Source: Candidatus Saccharibacteria bacterium UBA3723 (GTDB taxonomy: Bacteria; Patescibacteriota; Saccharimonadia; Saccharimonadales; Saccharimonadaceae). Taken from it: a DNA stretch of 64,000 bases. Position numbers and translations under genes: made by a program. A model generated the notes under the pieces. The model saw only the letters and a list, made by a program, of their open reading frames with translations. It made no database searches and was not told the DNA's origin. Positions 62,467 to 64,000 of the stretch are shown here, in pieces; position 1 is the stretch's first letter; each line of letters opens with the position of its first letter. Where the stretch lies: the NCBI GenBank assembly GCA_002371895.1, contig DFHM01000012.1:91038-155037 (forward strand), written 5' to 3'.

Positions 62467-64000
62467 CTAGTTATTCCCAACCTTATATACAGCACCGGTA
62501 AACCAGACTTCGCCAGTCTTCTTGTCGCGGATTAAGTACATGAATGGCTTATCAAAAGTCATATCAATCTCTTCAACTTCGACATCCCATTTATACTCAA
62601 ATGGATAACCACCGTCACCGAGACCACCACCAGCCGTTACTGCAGCAGCTTTAATGCCATCATTAGATAGCTCGATAGTGGCCACATGCCTCATATCTGC
62701 GATGTGCGCACCTTTGTCGCTCGTTAACTTCGACAAATCTGCCTTCTTGCCATCAAATACGTCTTTTACGCCAATAGATTTAAGATCATCAATCAATGCA
62801 AGCTTGTCATTATACTTAAAGAATGGAATATAGCCTTTAATCTTCGTGATTACGCCGTCTTTAAAGTTTTCTTTCTTGAGCTCTTTAAGATTACTAATCT
62901 TTTCGTTAAGCTTCTCGGCAGTTATATCTTTGATATAGTCCTTAAGCTCGGTTTCCTTTGGCATAATTGCGACGTATTGCAATGTCGTGCCGCCGTATTC
63001 TTTCAAATCCTTTGCAAAGACCTTAACGTCATCGTCATTTAAAATAGAGTAGTTAGAAGAGGTCTCGACTTTTCCATAGTTAGCTTTAAGTTCTGCTAGG
63101 TATACCTTCTCGATGTACTCATCGACAGACAACGCCTTGCCACTATCATCGTAATATGGCTCGCCTTCAGCCGTCTTGAGCCACTTCTCATACTCAGCTT
63201 TTACGGTACTCTTGATCTTGTCTTCGCCAACTTTCTTTACTACATCGTAATTATTAATGCTTGCGCCAATCTTGGAAGCTGGCATGTCTTTTTGCTTATC
63301 GAAGCTAATTTTGTCAAACCCATCGCCCTCAACCAATGCAATCTCGTCGTTATATTTCTCGTGCGCAAAAGAAACGTTATAAATAAGACAGTCAGTACTA
63401 CCCCAAGTACACTGCAACTTATTATCCCACTTCATATCAATCGCCAAGGCATTAGCCAAAATGTAGTTAAATTGGCTGATTTCATCATCGTTAAACACCG
63501 AATTAATCTGTTTTAGTGTCTTACTGCTAATCCAGTTGTTGAAGTTCGTGGCATCCACAAAGCTATCATACACAACATCGGCATTATATTTATCGTTTAA
63601 CGTCTTTACGAAGCTATCTTTGATATCCGCCTTATAGCTATCCTTAACAAAGAGACCGTTCGCAAGCGACAAGTTTTCACTGTTGATATATTTCTTAGCT
63701 TCATATGAGCCAATAATCTTATCAATCTGATCCTTCGTATCGCCGTCTGCGCCTTCAGATAGCATACTTAGCGCAATCTTAATCGAAAGAGGGCTATAAA
63801 CCTTATTGCTACCTTTATTTTCAAGCTTTAGGAAGCTAAGGTCAAAATCGTTTAGGCCGTTGCCTTTAATCTCGTAACTAACTTCTTCCTTTTCTTCAGT
63901 AGGCTTATTAGCCTCATTATTGGTATTGGAAGAACCCATATTGCTAAAGAAATACCAGCCACAAAGTCCAGCTGCAGCCAATAGTACTATTACTAGAATA
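62467..64000 (-). CDS. Membrane-anchored serpin (partial, N-terminus off window)
   Basis: At least 511 residues, open at the window end. It begins in a membrane/signal segment (ILVIVLLAAAGLCGWYFF), then a Thr/Glu linker, then a serpin domain: NKVYSPLSIKIALSMLSEGA (helix B region), later HVATIELSNDGIKAAAVTAG (strand s5A/hinge), and FDKPFMYLIRDKKTG near the C-terminus. The domain is longer than the usual 370-390 residues because of an insertion (about residues 245-305) rich in Lys/Glu/Tyr. The hinge keeps small Ala residues needed for loop insertion, suggesting an inhibitory serpin. The scissile bond lies in a Gly-rich loop. Confidence 0.92.
   Translation of the reverse strand, partial: ILVIVLLAAAGLCGWYFFSNMGSSNTNNEANKPTEEKEEVSYEIKGNGLNDFDLSFLKLENKGSNKVYSPLSIKIALSMLSEGADGDTKDQIDKIIGSYEAKKYINSENLSLANGLFVKDSYKADIKDSFVKTLNDKYNADVVYDSFVDATNFNNWISSKTLKQINSVFNDDEISQFNYILANALAIDMKWDNKLQCTWGSTDCLIYNVSFAHEKYNDEIALVEGDGFDKISFDKQKDMPASKIGASINNYDVVKKVGEDKIKSTVKAEYEKWLKTAEGEPYYDDSGKALSVDEYIEKVYLAELKANYGKVETSSNYSILNDDDVKVFAKDLKEYGGTTLQYVAIMPKETELKDYIKDITAEKLNEKISNLKELKKENFKDGVITKIKGYIPFFKYNDKLALIDDLKSIGVKDVFDGKKADLSKLTSDKGAHIADMRHVATIELSNDGIKAAAVTAGGGLGDGGYPFEYKWDVEVEEIDMTFDKPFMYLIRDKKTGEVWFTGAVYKVGNN

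Overview
The window looks like a piece of the chromosome of a small-genome member of the Patescibacteria/CPR, most probably a Candidatus Saccharibacteria (TM7)-like epibiont. This is inferred from gene content: a type IV pilus pilM-pilN-pilO-pilB block with divergent, cysteine-bearing PilN/PilO, a DUF5663-like protein next to a giant CPR-style acidic membrane protein, a two-gene SufC/SufB-type operon, truncated housekeeping enzymes (MurE without most of domain 1, TlyA without S4), and a DUF3152 metalloprotease, a family known mainly from Actinobacteria, the usual hosts of Saccharibacteria. UGA acts as a stop and arginine is mostly CGC, matched by a tRNA-Arg(GCG). Identification rests on reading only; no search was run.

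Layout. 1-8.6 kb (mostly minus): type IV pilus genes (pilB partial, small membrane protein, PilO-, PilN-, PilM-like), ychF, a lipo/membrane protein and a two-component system. 8.6-13.9 kb: a small islet gene, queA-tgt, an AI-2E-type permease, cysS. 13.9-20.1 kb: an operon of an SPFH protein and three paralogous zinc-ribbon membrane proteins resembling the Bacillus YdjG/YdjI membrane-stress module. 20.2-25.4 kb: ppa, and the operon gapA-rpiB-rpe-pfkB-LOG, then a glycosyltransferase behind dnaE (25.4-29.1 kb). 29.3-34.3 kb: an unusual cytosolic protein with a RyR-like C-terminus, and a five-gene operon (membrane protein, DUF3152 protease, membrane coiled-coil protein, diacylglycerol-kinase-like protein, TlyA-like methylase). 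34.5-38.0 kb: tRNA-Ser(GGA), two islet genes, a MacB-type ABC transporter. 38.0-42.9 kb: a 1,477-residue protein with a recent 59-residue tandem duplication plus a DUF5663-like partner. 43-48.8 kb: tsaD, a DegT aminotransferase, a 950-bp AT-rich non-coding region with DnaA-box-like sites, an IS remnant and iterated motifs, valS. 48.9-58.9 kb: more islet genes, HIT protein, phosphoesterase, tRNA-Ser(CGA), sufCB, tRNA-Arg(GCG), a degenerate MurE-like protein with an amidinotransferase-fold protein. 58.9-64 kb: murE, a GtrII-like membrane glycosyltransferase, and a membrane-anchored serpin running off the window.

Two gene-start styles coexist. At least fourteen operon-leading genes have an (often extended) -10 box 6-11 bases before the ATG and no room for a ribosome binding site, so they probably make leaderless mRNA. 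In contrast, a dispersed set of small unknown genes (8771, 34808/35314, 48975, 51226 minus, 58820 minus) each carry a textbook -35/17-bp/-10 promoter, a real leader, a strong Shine-Dalgarno and a tight terminator, and use codons unlike their neighbours.

The most novel signal is a long hairpin placed directly 3' of all three tRNA genes in the window; its stems change by compensatory substitutions while short internal motifs stay fixed, which is what a conserved RNA structure looks like. The second is the 45.3-46.3 kb non-coding region, a candidate origin or control region.
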